This document shows, piece after piece, positions 41,325 to 50,616 of a stretch of 64,000 nt of DNA. Position 1 is the first letter of the stretch; each line of letters begins with the position of its first letter. Source of the DNA: Bacillus sp. OK048 (lineage in GTDB: Bacteria; Bacillota; Bacilli; Bacillales; Cytobacillaceae). The translations under genes were made by a program, and so were the position numbers. Under the pieces are notes generated by a model, which did not search any database, had not been told where the DNA came from, and worked only from the letters and a program-made list of their open reading frames with translations. The stretch covers positions 1 to 64,000 of the forward strand of contig NZ_FNHN01000005.1 of assembly GCF_900103525.1 (NCBI RefSeq), read 5' to 3'.

Positions 41325-41734
41325 AGAAATACGAGATACTAGAATTCCCGCAATTAGGGGATGAGAGAGGACAATTAGTCGTTGTTGAAGAGTTAAAGGA
41401 AATCCCTTTTGAAATGAAGCGGATTTTTTATATATACGGTACCAAAGGGGATGTTGCCAGAGGACAGCATGCAAATCGCCGTTCTCAGTTTGTCCTAATT
41501 AATCTTATGGGTTCATGTAAAGTCATGGTTGATGATGGACAAATGAATGAAGTGATTGTGTTAAATAAGCCCCATACAGGAGTTTATTTGAACAGTATGG
41601 TTTGGAAGGAAATGTTTGATTTTTCAAGTGAATCCATTCTTTTAGTATTAGCCAGCGAGCTTTATGATAGGTCAGAGTATATAAATGATTATGATAAATT
41701 TGTTCAGGAAGTTACACAGAGTGAGGAAAGGTGA
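41321..41734 (+). CDS. fdtA: dTDP-4-dehydro-6-deoxyglucose 3,4-ketoisomerase (FdtA/QdtA-like cupin)
   Basis: A 137-residue cupin of the WxcM/FdtA family that converts dTDP-4-keto-6-deoxyglucose, the RmlB product, into the 3-keto isomer. Recognisable elements are DERGQLVVVEE near the start, RGQHANR with the catalytic histidine, and GVYLNSMVWKEM. FdtA and QdtA share this fold and differ in C4 stereochemistry of the product, which I cannot assign. It overlaps the GNAT gene by four bases and is seven bases from the glycosyltransferase. The needed RmlA and RmlB lie 13-15 kb downstream. Confidence 0.85.
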   Translation: MKKYEILEFPQLGDERGQLVVVEELKEIPFEMKRIFYIYGTKGDVARGQHANRRSQFVLINLMGSCKVMVDDGQMNEVIVLNKPHTGVYLNSMVWKEMFDFSSESILLVLASELYDRSEYINDYDKFVQEVTQSEER

Positions 41735-41741
41735 AAGAATA

Positions 41742-42680
41742 ATGCCGACATTATCCATTATCATCCCGGTTTATTATAATGAGCAAAACATCCCTTTCTT
41801 ATTTGATAAATTAAGAGAAAAGATTCTTACTAATCCAAATTATGATTATGAGCTTATCTTTGTTGATGACGGTTCAGGTGATAGCTCATACGAGGAATTA
41901 AAAAAGCTTAGAAATCAAAACTCTAAGGTAAAGTTAATTAAGTTATCACGTAATTTTGGTTCACATACGGCGATTTTAGCAGGGTTAACATATGCTTCAG
42001 GAGATTGTGCAACTGTGATAGCTGCCGATTTACAGGATCCTCCAGAAATTATTAATCGCATGTTTGAGAAATGGACTGAAGGAAATCAAGTGGTTCTGGC
42101 TGTCAGGGAAGACCGGGAAGAATCTTTCACACAGAAATTGTTTTCTAATACTTACTATAAGCTTATGAGACGCTATGCATTAGTGAATATGCCTGAAGGT
42201 GGATTTGATTGTTTTTTAATTGACCGGCAAGTTGTTGATATCTTAAAAAATATCCAAGAAAAGAATACTACAATTATGGGTTTAATTCTTTGGGCAGGGT
42301 TTAAGACTGAAAAAATTTATTATATTCGAAAAGAACGAGAAATCGGCAAATCCCGCTGGACATTAGCAAAAAAGGTAAAGTTATTCATCGATTCCTTCCT
42401 TGCCTTCTCATATGTACCTATACGTTTTATGTCTTTAATAGGTGTGATTGTGTCTTTACTGTCTTTTTTGTTTGGAGGCTATCTGATTATTAATAAGATA
42501 GTTAATGGAGTAGATGTTCAAGGCTGGACATCATTGATGGTTGTTTTCCTATTTGTTGCAGGGATTCAAATGATTATGATGGGGATTATAGGAGAATACT
42601 TATGGAGAAATATGGACGAATCAAGGAGGCGCCCTGTTTTTATTATCGAGGAGAAGGTGGGCTTCAATCATGAAATTTAA
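41742..42680 (+). CDS. csbB: CsbB/GtrB-type polyprenyl-phosphate glycosyltransferase (GT2)
   Basis: A 312-residue membrane GT2 enzyme that transfers a sugar from its nucleotide donor to undecaprenyl phosphate. The catalytic domain has IIIPVYYNEQNI, FVDDGSGD, AADLQDPPE (the DxD-like motif) and, near 200, the GKSRWT motif typical of the CsbB/GtrB group. Two C-terminal membrane helices (about 225-290) close it. ATG at 41742 follows GGAAAGGTG; an earlier frame from 41685 overlaps the ketoisomerase. In B. subtilis CsbB uses UDP-GlcNAc; here the operon supplies a dTDP-3-acetamidosugar, so that is the likely donor. It overlaps gtcA by 11 bases. Confidence 0.85.
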   Translation: MPTLSIIIPVYYNEQNIPFLFDKLREKILTNPNYDYELIFVDDGSGDSSYEELKKLRNQNSKVKLIKLSRNFGSHTAILAGLTYASGDCATVIAADLQDPPEIINRMFEKWTEGNQVVLAVREDREESFTQKLFSNTYYKLMRRYALVNMPEGGFDCFLIDRQVVDILKNIQEKNTTIMGLILWAGFKTEKIYYIRKEREIGKSRWTLAKKVKLFIDSFLAFSYVPIRFMSLIGVIVSLLSFLFGGYLIINKIVNGVDVQGWTSLMVVFLFVAGIQMIMMGIIGEYLWRNMDESRRRPVFIIEEKVGFNHEI

Positions 42681-43059
42681 ACTGTCCATTGAGAAGTATG
42701 GGCAGTTTATTAAGTTTTGTATAGTTGGAGCGGTTAATACCACGATCTCATTAGTGGTCTATGGTTTACTTTTAAAACTAAATGTTCATTATTTAACTGC
42801 TAGTACGATTGCATATCTTGCAGGAATACTAAATGGTTATATTTTTAGCTCATCCTTTGTATTCAAGGCAAAGTTTCGTTTCATTCAGGGGTTGAAGTTC
42901 ATAGGGGTATATTTATCATCTTTACTGATTAATTTGTTTCTCCTGTATTTTTTAGTCGATATCTTCCAATTTAATGAGTTTGTAGGACAAATTTGTGTAA
43001 CCGGTTTTAATGTTATTTATAATTACTTATTAAATAAATTCTGGACATTTAGTAAGTAA
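42670..43059 (+). CDS. gtcA: GtrA/GtcA-family flippase
   Basis: A 129-residue protein with four membrane helices and GtrA landmarks FIKFCIVGAVNT near the start and YLLNKFWTF at the end. GtcA-type proteins are thought to turn undecaprenyl-phosphate-sugar across the membrane. It overlaps the CsbB-like gene, which it should serve, and stands 29 bases before the YfhO-like gene: the three-component LTA/WTA glycosylation set of Bacillus and Listeria. Confidence 0.88.
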   Translation: MKFKLSIEKYGQFIKFCIVGAVNTTISLVVYGLLLKLNVHYLTASTIAYLAGILNGYIFSSSFVFKAKFRFIQGLKFIGVYLSSLLINLFLLYFLVDIFQFNEFVGQICVTGFNVIYNYLLNKFWTFSK

Positions 43060-43088
43060 GTTTAAGTAATGGAACAGAGGTGATGTGA

Positions 43089-45782
43089 ATGGAGAAAAGG
43101 TGTTTTTTGAAGGATCGCTATTTTTGGATCCTATTCGTTTTAATGACAATCGTTTCCGGTGTGGTATTTTATGATTTTATCCTAAATAAGCGCTTGTTTA
43201 TTTTTTACGATATTGGCGGGGATACCAGGCAATCCTATTGGCCAATGTATCATTATATTGTTGAACAAATTAGAGAAGGTACATTTAATACCTGGTCTTT
43301 TCAAATGGGTTTAGGAACAAGTACTTTTACACTTTATTCTTTTTTATTTGATCCTTTCATTATTCTGTTTCTGTTTTTTCCTGCTAAGTATTTACCGTAT
43401 TGTCTGCTCATTGGTGCAATCATAAAAATTTACATATCAGGTATTTTAATTTATTTCTATTTTAATTTACTTGCAATAAAAAGATATCCTGCAGTTATTG
43501 CCTCATTGGTATGGGCATTCAGCGGGTATATGATGCTATGGGGGCAGCACTATTGGTTTGCAACGATGATTGTTTTGTTTACATTTATCATGCTGGCCTT
43601 AGAAATGTGGATAAGAGGGAAGAATAAATTACTCTTTCCGATTAGCATAGCGTTGATGGGGATTAACTCACCTTATTTTTTATTTATGATAAGTATATTT
43701 ATTTTTTTCTATTTAGTCTTTCATTATTTTTTTTCAGAAGATTCCTTTACAATAAAGTCTTTTATGTTACATCTAAGCCGATTTTTTGGAGCTTACTTTC
43801 TTGGCCTTGGAGCCAGTGCAATGGTCTTCTTACCGGTAAGTTATTTAATTTTAAGCAGTCCTCGGACGAGCGGGTCATTTTATAATGGGAGTATACTTCA
43901 GTTAGGGAACTACTTAGAGTATATATCAATATTTTTAAGGTATTTTTCTAATAACACGTTAGGGGTTGGCTTGAGCTACTTTGGTACAATAAATTATTAT
44001 GAAGGGCCAATGCTTAGCAGCAGTTTGCTTTTTATTATTGCGCTGCCTCAAATGTTATTTGTAAAAACAAAGCTAAAAATTAAAATTGGATTCCTTTTGA
44101 TACTTGCTATTTCTATAGGACTCCTGATCTTTCCATTTTTTTCGGCATTATTTAGTGCTTTTTCTTCCTATAATTATCGATGGAATTTTCTATTAGTCTT
44201 TTTGAATGTTGTTACCATTGGGTATATGCTTCACTTTTTTTCAAACCAGAGAAGGTTCTCATATCTTGGTCTAGGAATCAGTGCAATTGTTGTGATTACT
44301 GGTTGGTATTATAGCTATAAAATCTTAATTTTTCAAAATATGATACCTGTTTCCTATTTGGAAGACCATTATATGAAGAAAATGGCCATAATGATAGGAA
44401 CATTCCTTTTCATATATGCAATCATTTTTATTGCCTTGCGAAAAAATATCCGTTTGCAATTGTTTTTAATTATGTCCATGGTTTCATTAGAATTGATTGC
44501 GATTAATTACCCAACAGTTAACCAACGACTGACCGTTCCTGTTGACGTGCAAGCGAAAAGAGAAGGATATTTTGATTACTCAAACGAGGCAATAAACTAC
44601 ATTAAGTCGCATGATAAAACTTTATTTCGAATCGATAAGAATTTTGATTCCTATTCCTATAATGATTCCTTGATTCAAAATTTTTATGGAATAAAGTCAT
44701 ATAATTCTCTAAATCATCCCAGCTATATAAACTTCTTAAGGGAGTTAGATACAGGGAATACTAGCTATCAATTAGCTGGCGGCTTTAACCAGAGACCAAT
44801 TCTTCGTGATTTAACCGGTGTTAAATATGTATTGGCAAAAAATGAACAAGTCCCGAGTGAATACATAAAGCTAAAAACCTTCGGTGATATTCATGTATAT
44901 GAAAATCCCAATGTACTACCATTAGGATTCACCTATGATTCTTTTATTAATGAAGAAGAGTTCAGAAAGCTAATGCCCTTTGAGAAAGACCAAGTATTTT
45001 TAAAAGCGGCGGTTGTTGATAAAACAAAACAGGTAAAAGTTCGTTCGGAATTAACCACAAGCAGCGGTTCTCCAATTAATATTAATGACTTTACAATGCT
45101 GAATGCCGAAATGAAAAATCTTACAAATAATCAAGATTTTGAGCTTATTACTTCTTCAGGTGACCCAGGGATGAGTATCCGCTTACCGGACAACACTCAC
45201 AGCTGGAAAATTGAATTTGAAATTGAAGCACCAAGCAAAACAAATGCTCAAATTTTTCTAAGCACAGAGGCGGATATCTTTAATCCAGAGGACTCCTATA
45301 TGTTTGAAGTATCGGATACTCCGATAAAGGTTGCATACGAATTAAATAATATGAACTTAAACGGCATCCGCCTAGATCCGGGAATGGTACCAGGGAAGTA
45401 TTTCATCAAGAATTTAAAAATTACTCAAGTGGAAAAAAGCGAAAAACAAGACACTGGTGTGAGTGAAAAAGTAGAAATACAAGAGTTTTCAAATACTAAA
45501 ATTAGTGGAACAGTTGATGTGGATAAGAAAAAGCTTTTATTTTTCTCTATTCCTTTCGATCAAGGATGGAAAATGAAGATTGATGGCAAAAAGGTAGATA
45601 CAATGCGAGTAAATATGGGGTTTACTGGGACATTTATTCCTAAAGGTCAACATACTGTTGAACTTGAATTCCATCAGCCTTATTTAAAAATTGGGTTATT
45701 TATCTCCGTTATTTGCTGGTCAGTCCTATTATGGAAACTGAGGAACTCGAGGAATAAATCGATTCTTAAAATGGATAGGTAA
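43089..45782 (+). CDS. yfhO: YfhO-family GT-C membrane glycosyltransferase
   Basis: An 897-residue protein with about twelve N-terminal helices (1-470), an extracytoplasmic domain (about 480-860) and a final helix (about 870-890). The YfhO/Bact_mem_glycosyl features include YDIGGDTRQSYWPMYHYI in the first loop, with an acidic catalytic candidate, and PFDQGWKMKIDGK near the end. YfhO takes the flipped lipid-phosphate-sugar and adds it to lipoteichoic acid outside the cell. Start ATG behind GAGGTGATG. Last gene of the aminosugar operon, completing the CsbB-GtcA-YfhO trio. Confidence 0.88.
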   Translation: MEKRCFLKDRYFWILFVLMTIVSGVVFYDFILNKRLFIFYDIGGDTRQSYWPMYHYIVEQIREGTFNTWSFQMGLGTSTFTLYSFLFDPFIILFLFFPAKYLPYCLLIGAIIKIYISGILIYFYFNLLAIKRYPAVIASLVWAFSGYMMLWGQHYWFATMIVLFTFIMLALEMWIRGKNKLLFPISIALMGINSPYFLFMISIFIFFYLVFHYFFSEDSFTIKSFMLHLSRFFGAYFLGLGASAMVFLPVSYLILSSPRTSGSFYNGSILQLGNYLEYISIFLRYFSNNTLGVGLSYFGTINYYEGPMLSSSLLFIIALPQMLFVKTKLKIKIGFLLILAISIGLLIFPFFSALFSAFSSYNYRWNFLLVFLNVVTIGYMLHFFSNQRRFSYLGLGISAIVVITGWYYSYKILIFQNMIPVSYLEDHYMKKMAIMIGTFLFIYAIIFIALRKNIRLQLFLIMSMVSLELIAINYPTVNQRLTVPVDVQAKREGYFDYSNEAINYIKSHDKTLFRIDKNFDSYSYNDSLIQNFYGIKSYNSLNHPSYINFLRELDTGNTSYQLAGGFNQRPILRDLTGVKYVLAKNEQVPSEYIKLKTFGDIHVYENPNVLPLGFTYDSFINEEEFRKLMPFEKDQVFLKAAVVDKTKQVKVRSELTTSSGSPININDFTMLNAEMKNLTNNQDFELITSSGDPGMSIRLPDNTHSWKIEFEIEAPSKTNAQIFLSTEADIFNPEDSYMFEVSDTPIKVAYELNNMNLNGIRLDPGMVPGKYFIKNLKITQVEKSEKQDTGVSEKVEIQEFSNTKISGTVDVDKKKLLFFSIPFDQGWKMKIDGKKVDTMRVNMGFTGTFIPKGQHTVELEFHQPYLKIGLFISVICWSVLLWKLRNSRNKSILKMDR

Positions 45783-45873
45783 GTAAAATGTTTATGTTAA
45801 TATATAAAAAGTATCCTAAGTGTATTTATCAATTAATAATTAGAATAAAAACTGATAAAAGGAGGAACCGTTT

Positions 45874-46572
45874 ATGAAGATATTAGTTATTGTACCGGCT
45901 TTTAATGAAGAAGAAGGTTTGGTAAAAGTTGCAGAGCAATTCCATGGGATCAATGATGTTGATGTTCTAATAATAAACGATTGTTCAAAGGATGCAACCT
46001 CAGAAGTAGGAAGAAAGCTTGGCTTTAATGTGATTGATTTACCGTGTAATCTAGGTATTGGCGGAGCTGTTCAAACAGGCTATAAATATGCTTATGATAA
46101 TGGGTATGATATAGCGATTCAAGTTGATGGGGACGGACAGCACAATCCTGCCTATATAAAGGATCTTATTAAGCCAATCAAAGAGGGACGCGCAGATTTA
46201 GTCATCGGCTCACGGTACCTAAAAAAGGAAGGGTTTCAATCCACGTTTTTACGTAGAGTGGGGATCAATTATTTTAGTAACTTAATTTACCTGCTCCAGA
46301 AAAAGAGAATTACTGACCCAACTTCTGGATTCAGAGCATGCAACCGTCGTGTCATTGAACTATTCAGCGCCCGCTACCCTAACGATTATCCGGAACCGGA
46401 ATCGATTGTTTACTTGTTAAGAAACAACTACAAAACCGAAGAAGTTCCCGTAGTTATGAATGAACGATTCGGGGGAGAATCGAGTATTAACTCATTTAAA
46501 TCGATTTACTATATGATTAAGGTCACATTAGCCATTGTGATTGATAATATGCGAAAAATTGGTTTGACATAA
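45874..46572 (+). CDS. GT2 polyprenyl-phosphate sugar transferase (Dpm1-like, soluble)
   Basis: A 232-residue glycosyltransferase with VPAFNEEEGL, IINDCSKDAT, the QVDGDGQHNP metal motif and SGFRACNR, typical of Dpm1-like enzymes that load a sugar on a polyprenyl phosphate carrier. It lacks the two C-terminal helices of the CsbB-like protein. GGAGG precedes the ATG. It opens a four-gene set with a DUF2304 protein, a small carrier and a DUF2142 protein, which parallels the CsbB/GtcA/YfhO trio with different proteins. Donor sugar unknown. Confidence 0.85.
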   Translation: MKILVIVPAFNEEEGLVKVAEQFHGINDVDVLIINDCSKDATSEVGRKLGFNVIDLPCNLGIGGAVQTGYKYAYDNGYDIAIQVDGDGQHNPAYIKDLIKPIKEGRADLVIGSRYLKKEGFQSTFLRRVGINYFSNLIYLLQKKRITDPTSGFRACNRRVIELFSARYPNDYPEPESIVYLLRNNYKTEEVPVVMNERFGGESSINSFKSIYYMIKVTLAIVIDNMRKIGLT

Positions 46573-46604
46573 GCCGGAATACATTTCATTTTGGGGAGGT
46601 TTTT

Positions 46605-46973
46605 ATGATCACAGTGCAATTACAAATTATTCTGTTGATTACTTCGATCATCACCTTTATGGTGATAATTAATTTAATTCGAAAATACAATCTTGAATTA
46701 AAATATTCACTGCTGTGGCTATTTTTTTGTGTAGTTAATGTTTTGCTCGCTGCCTTTTCAAATATAGCCATCATGATTGCAGAGCTTTTAAGCATTAAGG
46801 AACCAGTTAACGCTATTTTCCTATTGTCATTTATTTTTCAATTTTTTCTTATCTTTAGTCTCACATTAACGATTTCTAGAATTTCCAATAAGTTCACTCA
46901 GCTTGTTCAGGAGGTAGGATTGTTAAAAAAAGAAGTAGAACAAATAAAGAACACTCAATTAGGAGAGAGGTAA
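46605..46973 (+). CDS. DUF2304 small membrane protein
   Basis: A 122-residue protein with three helices (about 5-22, 32-60, 70-92) and a C-terminal coiled coil (KFTQLVQEVGLLKKEVEQIK). DUF2304 proteins are regularly found after GT2 polyprenyl-phosphate transferases and are probably partner or anchor subunits. That would explain how the soluble GT2 upstream reaches the membrane. GGGGAGG precedes the ATG; the next gene starts six bases after its stop. Confidence 0.78.
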   Translation: MITVQLQIILLITSIITFMVIINLIRKYNLELKYSLLWLFFCVVNVLLAAFSNIAIMIAELLSIKEPVNAIFLLSFIFQFFLIFSLTLTISRISNKFTQLVQEVGLLKKEVEQIKNTQLGER

Positions 46974-46979
46974 CTGCCC

Positions 46980-47330
46980 ATGTTCAAATATGTGTTAATA
47001 TTAACGAATATTGTTTGTCTGGTATTAGGCCAAACAGCCTGGAAATATGGATTAGAGAATATTAAACTTAGTGGCAGCCTAGTTGAAAAGTTTTTTCAAA
47101 TTGTCTTCTCTCCCTTAATATTACTTGGTTTTGCTCTTTACATTTTTGCTACAGTTATTTGGATGTACTTGCTGTCAAAATTGCCACTAAGCTTCTTGTA
47201 CCCATTACAAAGTATAGCGTATGTCCTAGCTCTGTTTATTGCCCTGTATCTATTTAAGGAGCAAATTCCTATGACTAGATGGATTGGTGTGACAGTTATC
47301 ATGTTTGGAGTCTATTTAGTTGCAAGATAA
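46980..47330 (+). CDS. small multidrug-resistance/EamA-like carrier, probable lipid-sugar flippase
   Basis: A 116-residue four-helix protein of the drug/metabolite transporter superfamily (GQTAWKYGLENI near the start, then LYPLQSIAYVLALFIAL and GVTVIMFGVYLVAR). Small carriers of this type, such as ArnE/ArnF, flip undecaprenyl-phosphate-sugars. Its position between a lipid-carrier transferase and a GT-C-like protein makes that the best inference here, replacing GtrA/GtcA. GGAGAG lies upstream. Confidence 0.8.
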   Translation: MFKYVLILTNIVCLVLGQTAWKYGLENIKLSGSLVEKFFQIVFSPLILLGFALYIFATVIWMYLLSKLPLSFLYPLQSIAYVLALFIALYLFKEQIPMTRWIGVTVIMFGVYLVAR

Positions 47331-47366
47331 TCTAAGTATAGGACAGGCTAAAGGAGAGCTTTATTA

Positions 47367-49394
47367 ATGTTAAACTATGGATTTATAAATAAACTCTATA
47401 CGGAGCTAAAAAATTACTGGCTAGTGTGGACGATTGCTTTTATTGTATTCTTTCTATTTTCTTTATACATCTATGAAAATAGGAGTACGTTTATTGACCC
47501 TAGAGAGATTGAACATACTGTAGTGGATCAGAAAAAGAGCGAAATGACCATAGGTGAAATAACCGGTAATATGGAAATAACACAGTCATTTGTTGCTGAG
47601 CAAGATCAATTTATGCGCATTAAAATACCATTTGGCACCTATAATCGACAGTTGGAAGGAAATTTCGCGTTTGAATTAATAGATGTTGATAGCGAAGAAG
47701 TAATTTTAAAAAGAGATTTACCTCTTAATGAGTTGCAAGATGGTTTGGATTATAATATTGACTTTCCTATCGTCCGAAATGCTAAGGGAAAAGAGTTTCG
47801 TTTTACCATTACCGGGCAAGGATTAAATCCAGGGAATACTGCAACTATTTGGAGGAGTTCAAAAGATGATTACATGCAGGGAAATCTTATAATCAATGGC
47901 CGTGATATGCAAAGTGACTTGCGTTTTAAAGTCATGGATGTGGAAACAAAACCATTGTTAAGTAAAACGAAATTTGTCATGTTTGGGATTAGTATTCTGA
48001 TAGTTTTTATACTGTCAGTGGTTGTCCTAAGGGTTTTTAAAGATAAGATCCATAAGGCTTTTCTAATTACTGCAATCCCAATAGGCTTGGCAATGGTCGT
48101 GATTATCCCCCCGTTTGATCAACTTGATGAATTAGAGCATTATTACCGTGCATTTGAAGTTTCTGAAGGGAAATTTATTAATCAAAAAACAGAACATGGA
48201 CTAGGTAATTTTATACCTGCTAGTCTAATTGAAACCGTTTATGATGTACGATACATTCATCAAACTGGTTATAAGTATAGTATTGTAAAAGAAGCATTTC
48301 AAAATAATCTTAATTCAGAGGATAGACAGTTTTTACGAAACTATGCCTCGTCCTACCCACCATTAATTTATGTTCCACAAGCACTAGGGATGATGGTGGG
48401 AAGGGTCATTTTTGACTCCCCATTAATGATGATGTTTTTGGGAAGATTGCTAAATTTTATAGCATATGTTGCAATCGTATATGCTGCTTTGAAAATTGTT
48501 CCTGTAAAGAAAAATCTATTTTATCTCTTTGCAATGCTCCCTATGTCCATCATTCATGCTGCCTCATTATCTGCTGATGGAATAACCAACGCGATGGCAT
48601 TATTTTTTGTGGCCTATATTTTATATCTTGCATATGGAAGGGTCGAACATATAGCCAATAGGCATTTAATTATTATGATAGGAATAGGTCTTTTTGTAAC
48701 ACTATCCAAAATTGTTTACATCCCAATGCTGCTGGTATTTTTGCTTATCCCATTAAGAAAGTTTAAGAACAAAAAGGATTATCTGAAGAAATTCTTGATA
48801 GTTTTTGTGGGATGCTTGATTCCATTTATTATTTGGAACTTAATGAATCTATCTAATATGTCAGTCCCAGATATGAGGGGTAACCCCGGGGTGTCTCCAG
48901 GGGACCAAGTAAAGTTTGTATTACTTCATCCGATGTATTATATTAAAACTCTTTTTGTGACACTGTTCAGTCTAGGTTCATCTCAATTGGTCTCGATGAT
49001 TGGAAAGGTCGCAACAAACTATCAATACCCTGCACCCTCGATTGTCATTTATACATTTTTGTTTCTTATGCTGTTATTTGGCATCATAAATGATGAAAAT
49101 GACCTAAAAATGAAGGGTAGAAGAATAGACAGGGGTATTTTAATATTTATACTATTGACTGTCATGCTGCTAATATATACTGCCATGTATGTGGGCTATA
49201 ACACTGTTGGTAATCCAATTATTTACGGTATACAAGGAAGATACTTTGTCCCGATTGCGATTCTCTTTTTCCTTAGTATTTCAAATTACCAAATAATAAA
49301 CAAAAATAACGATATAAACCTACTTATTCAGACTATTATTCATTGCTGTATGTACGCCTTGTTATTTTCGTATCTTGTCACCATAAATGGATGA
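47367..49394 (+). CDS. DUF2142 membrane protein, probable GT-C glycosyltransferase
   Basis: A 675-residue protein. One N-terminal helix (about 18-36), an extracytoplasmic beta-rich domain (about 45-195), then about ten helices. The loop PPFDQLDELEHYYRAFE (about 248-265) is the DUF2142 signature with acidic residues placed as in GT-C enzymes. DUF2142 proteins occur in polysaccharide clusters, likely adding sugars from a lipid carrier to a surface polymer. AAAGGAGA precedes the ATG. It ends the second glycosylation operon at a terminator shared with the convergent LCP gene. Confidence 0.82.
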   Translation: MLNYGFINKLYTELKNYWLVWTIAFIVFFLFSLYIYENRSTFIDPREIEHTVVDQKKSEMTIGEITGNMEITQSFVAEQDQFMRIKIPFGTYNRQLEGNFAFELIDVDSEEVILKRDLPLNELQDGLDYNIDFPIVRNAKGKEFRFTITGQGLNPGNTATIWRSSKDDYMQGNLIINGRDMQSDLRFKVMDVETKPLLSKTKFVMFGISILIVFILSVVVLRVFKDKIHKAFLITAIPIGLAMVVIIPPFDQLDELEHYYRAFEVSEGKFINQKTEHGLGNFIPASLIETVYDVRYIHQTGYKYSIVKEAFQNNLNSEDRQFLRNYASSYPPLIYVPQALGMMVGRVIFDSPLMMMFLGRLLNFIAYVAIVYAALKIVPVKKNLFYLFAMLPMSIIHAASLSADGITNAMALFFVAYILYLAYGRVEHIANRHLIIMIGIGLFVTLSKIVYIPMLLVFLLIPLRKFKNKKDYLKKFLIVFVGCLIPFIIWNLMNLSNMSVPDMRGNPGVSPGDQVKFVLLHPMYYIKTLFVTLFSLGSSQLVSMIGKVATNYQYPAPSIVIYTFLFLMLLFGIINDENDLKMKGRRIDRGILIFILLTVMLLIYTAMYVGYNTVGNPIIYGIQGRYFVPIAILFFLSISNYQIINKNNDINLLIQTIIHCCMYALLFSYLVTING

Positions 49395-49413
49395 TGAAAC
49401 CGTAATTTTGATA

Positions 49414-49454
49414 CAAAAAAGGGTCCTCCAAATTTAAATTGGTGGCCCCTTTTT
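49414..49454. terminator. bidirectional terminator between convergent genes
   Basis: AAAAAAGGG-TCCTCCAAATTT and AAATTGGTGGCCCCTTTTT pair with minor mismatches; T-runs on both strands. Confidence 0.85.
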
Positions 49455-49473
49455 AAACTACTATTAACTTTGG

Positions 49474-50475
49474 TTAATTACTACTTGAATTTGTATTATT
49501 CAAAACTACCTCTTGTGTTAGTCCTAATTGCTCGCGTAATTGATCAGATAGGATTTGTCTAGTTTGATCCTCTACCATATAATACCAAACATTATTAATC
49601 ATTTTCCCTGATCCTTCAATTTCCAGCTTTTCTATCGTTTCGGCAGCTGGCTTATAGGATGACTGCATCCCAATGATTTCTGTTAATGTTAGGTTTGTTT
49701 TGATATTATTTTCTAGTGCATCCAAGATATCTTTATAGTTTGTAAGGGTTGAAAGTGATTTTCCTTTATCGATAATCTTAGATATTACTTCACGTTGACG
49801 TTCACCGCGACCTATATCACCGCGTGGGTCTTCATGTCTCATTCGAGAATATGCAAGTGCTTTTATTCCATTTAAGTGCTGCGGACCTTCCTTAAGGGTT
49901 ACCCCATCTAATTCAAACGCATATTGGTTATCCACATCAATTCCATCTACAGCATCAACAATATCCTTAAAACCCTCCATGTTGATTTCAACATAATAAT
50001 CAATTGGGATATTTAAAAAGTTTTCAACTGAAGCAATACTCATCTCGATCCCGCCAAATGCATAAGCATGGTTAATTTTATCGGTGGTTGTTTTCTTCGG
50101 ATTTTTAGTATTAATTAATTTGGTACGAGTATCCCTTGGTATACTTACTATTTTAGTAGTTTTCGTTTCGGGATTAACGGTAAGAACTAACATCGAATCT
50201 GTACGTCCATGATCGCCTTCTCGTTCATCAATACCTACCATTAAAATTGAAATGGGATCCTTTTTTTCAAATTCAACTTTTTCTTCCCGTTTATCGGAAA
50301 TTTCCCTTGAAATAGGTTTATTCATTTTATTTACAGCGTTTGCTACATCGTTATATGCATTATAAAAATACAATCCACCGCCAACTAGTATGATAAAAAA
50401 TGTGAAAAGGCTATAGCGGAGCCATTTACTTTTCTTCTTTGTTTTCTTTTTCCGATCTAATCTAGTAGAATTCAT
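49474..50475 (-). CDS. LytR-CpsA-Psr (LCP) family polymer ligase
   Basis: A 333-residue type II membrane protein: a Lys/Arg-rich cytosolic start, one helix (about 23-43) and an extracytoplasmic LCP domain (about 75-300). LCP landmarks are ILMVGIDEREGDHGRTDSM, SIPRDTR and DKINHAYAFGG, with the arginines and aspartates that hold pyrophosphate-lipid. These enzymes (TagT/U/V in B. subtilis) attach teichoic acids or other lipid-linked polymers to peptidoglycan. ATG at 50475 behind AGAAGGGA. Transcribed opposite to its neighbours from a strong promoter. Confidence 0.92.
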   Translation of the reverse strand: MNSTRLDRKKKTKKKSKWLRYSLFTFFIILVGGGLYFYNAYNDVANAVNKMNKPISREISDKREEKVEFEKKDPISILMVGIDEREGDHGRTDSMLVLTVNPETKTTKIVSIPRDTRTKLINTKNPKKTTTDKINHAYAFGGIEMSIASVENFLNIPIDYYVEINMEGFKDIVDAVDGIDVDNQYAFELDGVTLKEGPQHLNGIKALAYSRMRHEDPRGDIGRGERQREVISKIIDKGKSLSTLTNYKDILDALENNIKTNLTLTEIIGMQSSYKPAAETIEKLEIEGSGKMINNVWYYMVEDQTRQILSDQLREQLGLTQEVVLNNTNSSSN

Positions 50476-50530
50476 ATTTTTATCCCTTCTTTACAGGTAT
50501 TGTTCGTTTAATAGGACACTCATAATCCAA

Positions 50531-50559
50531 ATTATAATATTGAACGGGTATTAGTTCAA
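50531..50559 (-). promoter_or_regulatory. sigma-A promoter of the LCP gene
   Basis: On the minus strand TTGAAC (plus 50554-50559), a 17-base spacer, TATAAT (plus 50531-50536). An ATTGAAC-N8-GTTCAAT inverted repeat (50539-50560) covers the -35 and spacer and could be an operator. Confidence 0.8.
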
Positions 50560-50587
50560 TGGAAATAAATAATTTTCATTAAAAAAG

Positions 50588-50616
50588 TACAAATAGCGAC
50601 AGGATGATGATATAAT
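50588..50616 (+). promoter_or_regulatory. extended -10 promoter of the rhamnosyl/Wzy operon
   Basis: TGATATAAT (TG at 50608-50609, TATAAT at 50611-50616) with a weak -35 (TACAAA at 50588). A leader of about 190 bases follows, in which GCGTGT and ACACGC could pair; no known riboswitch was recognised in it. Confidence 0.6.
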
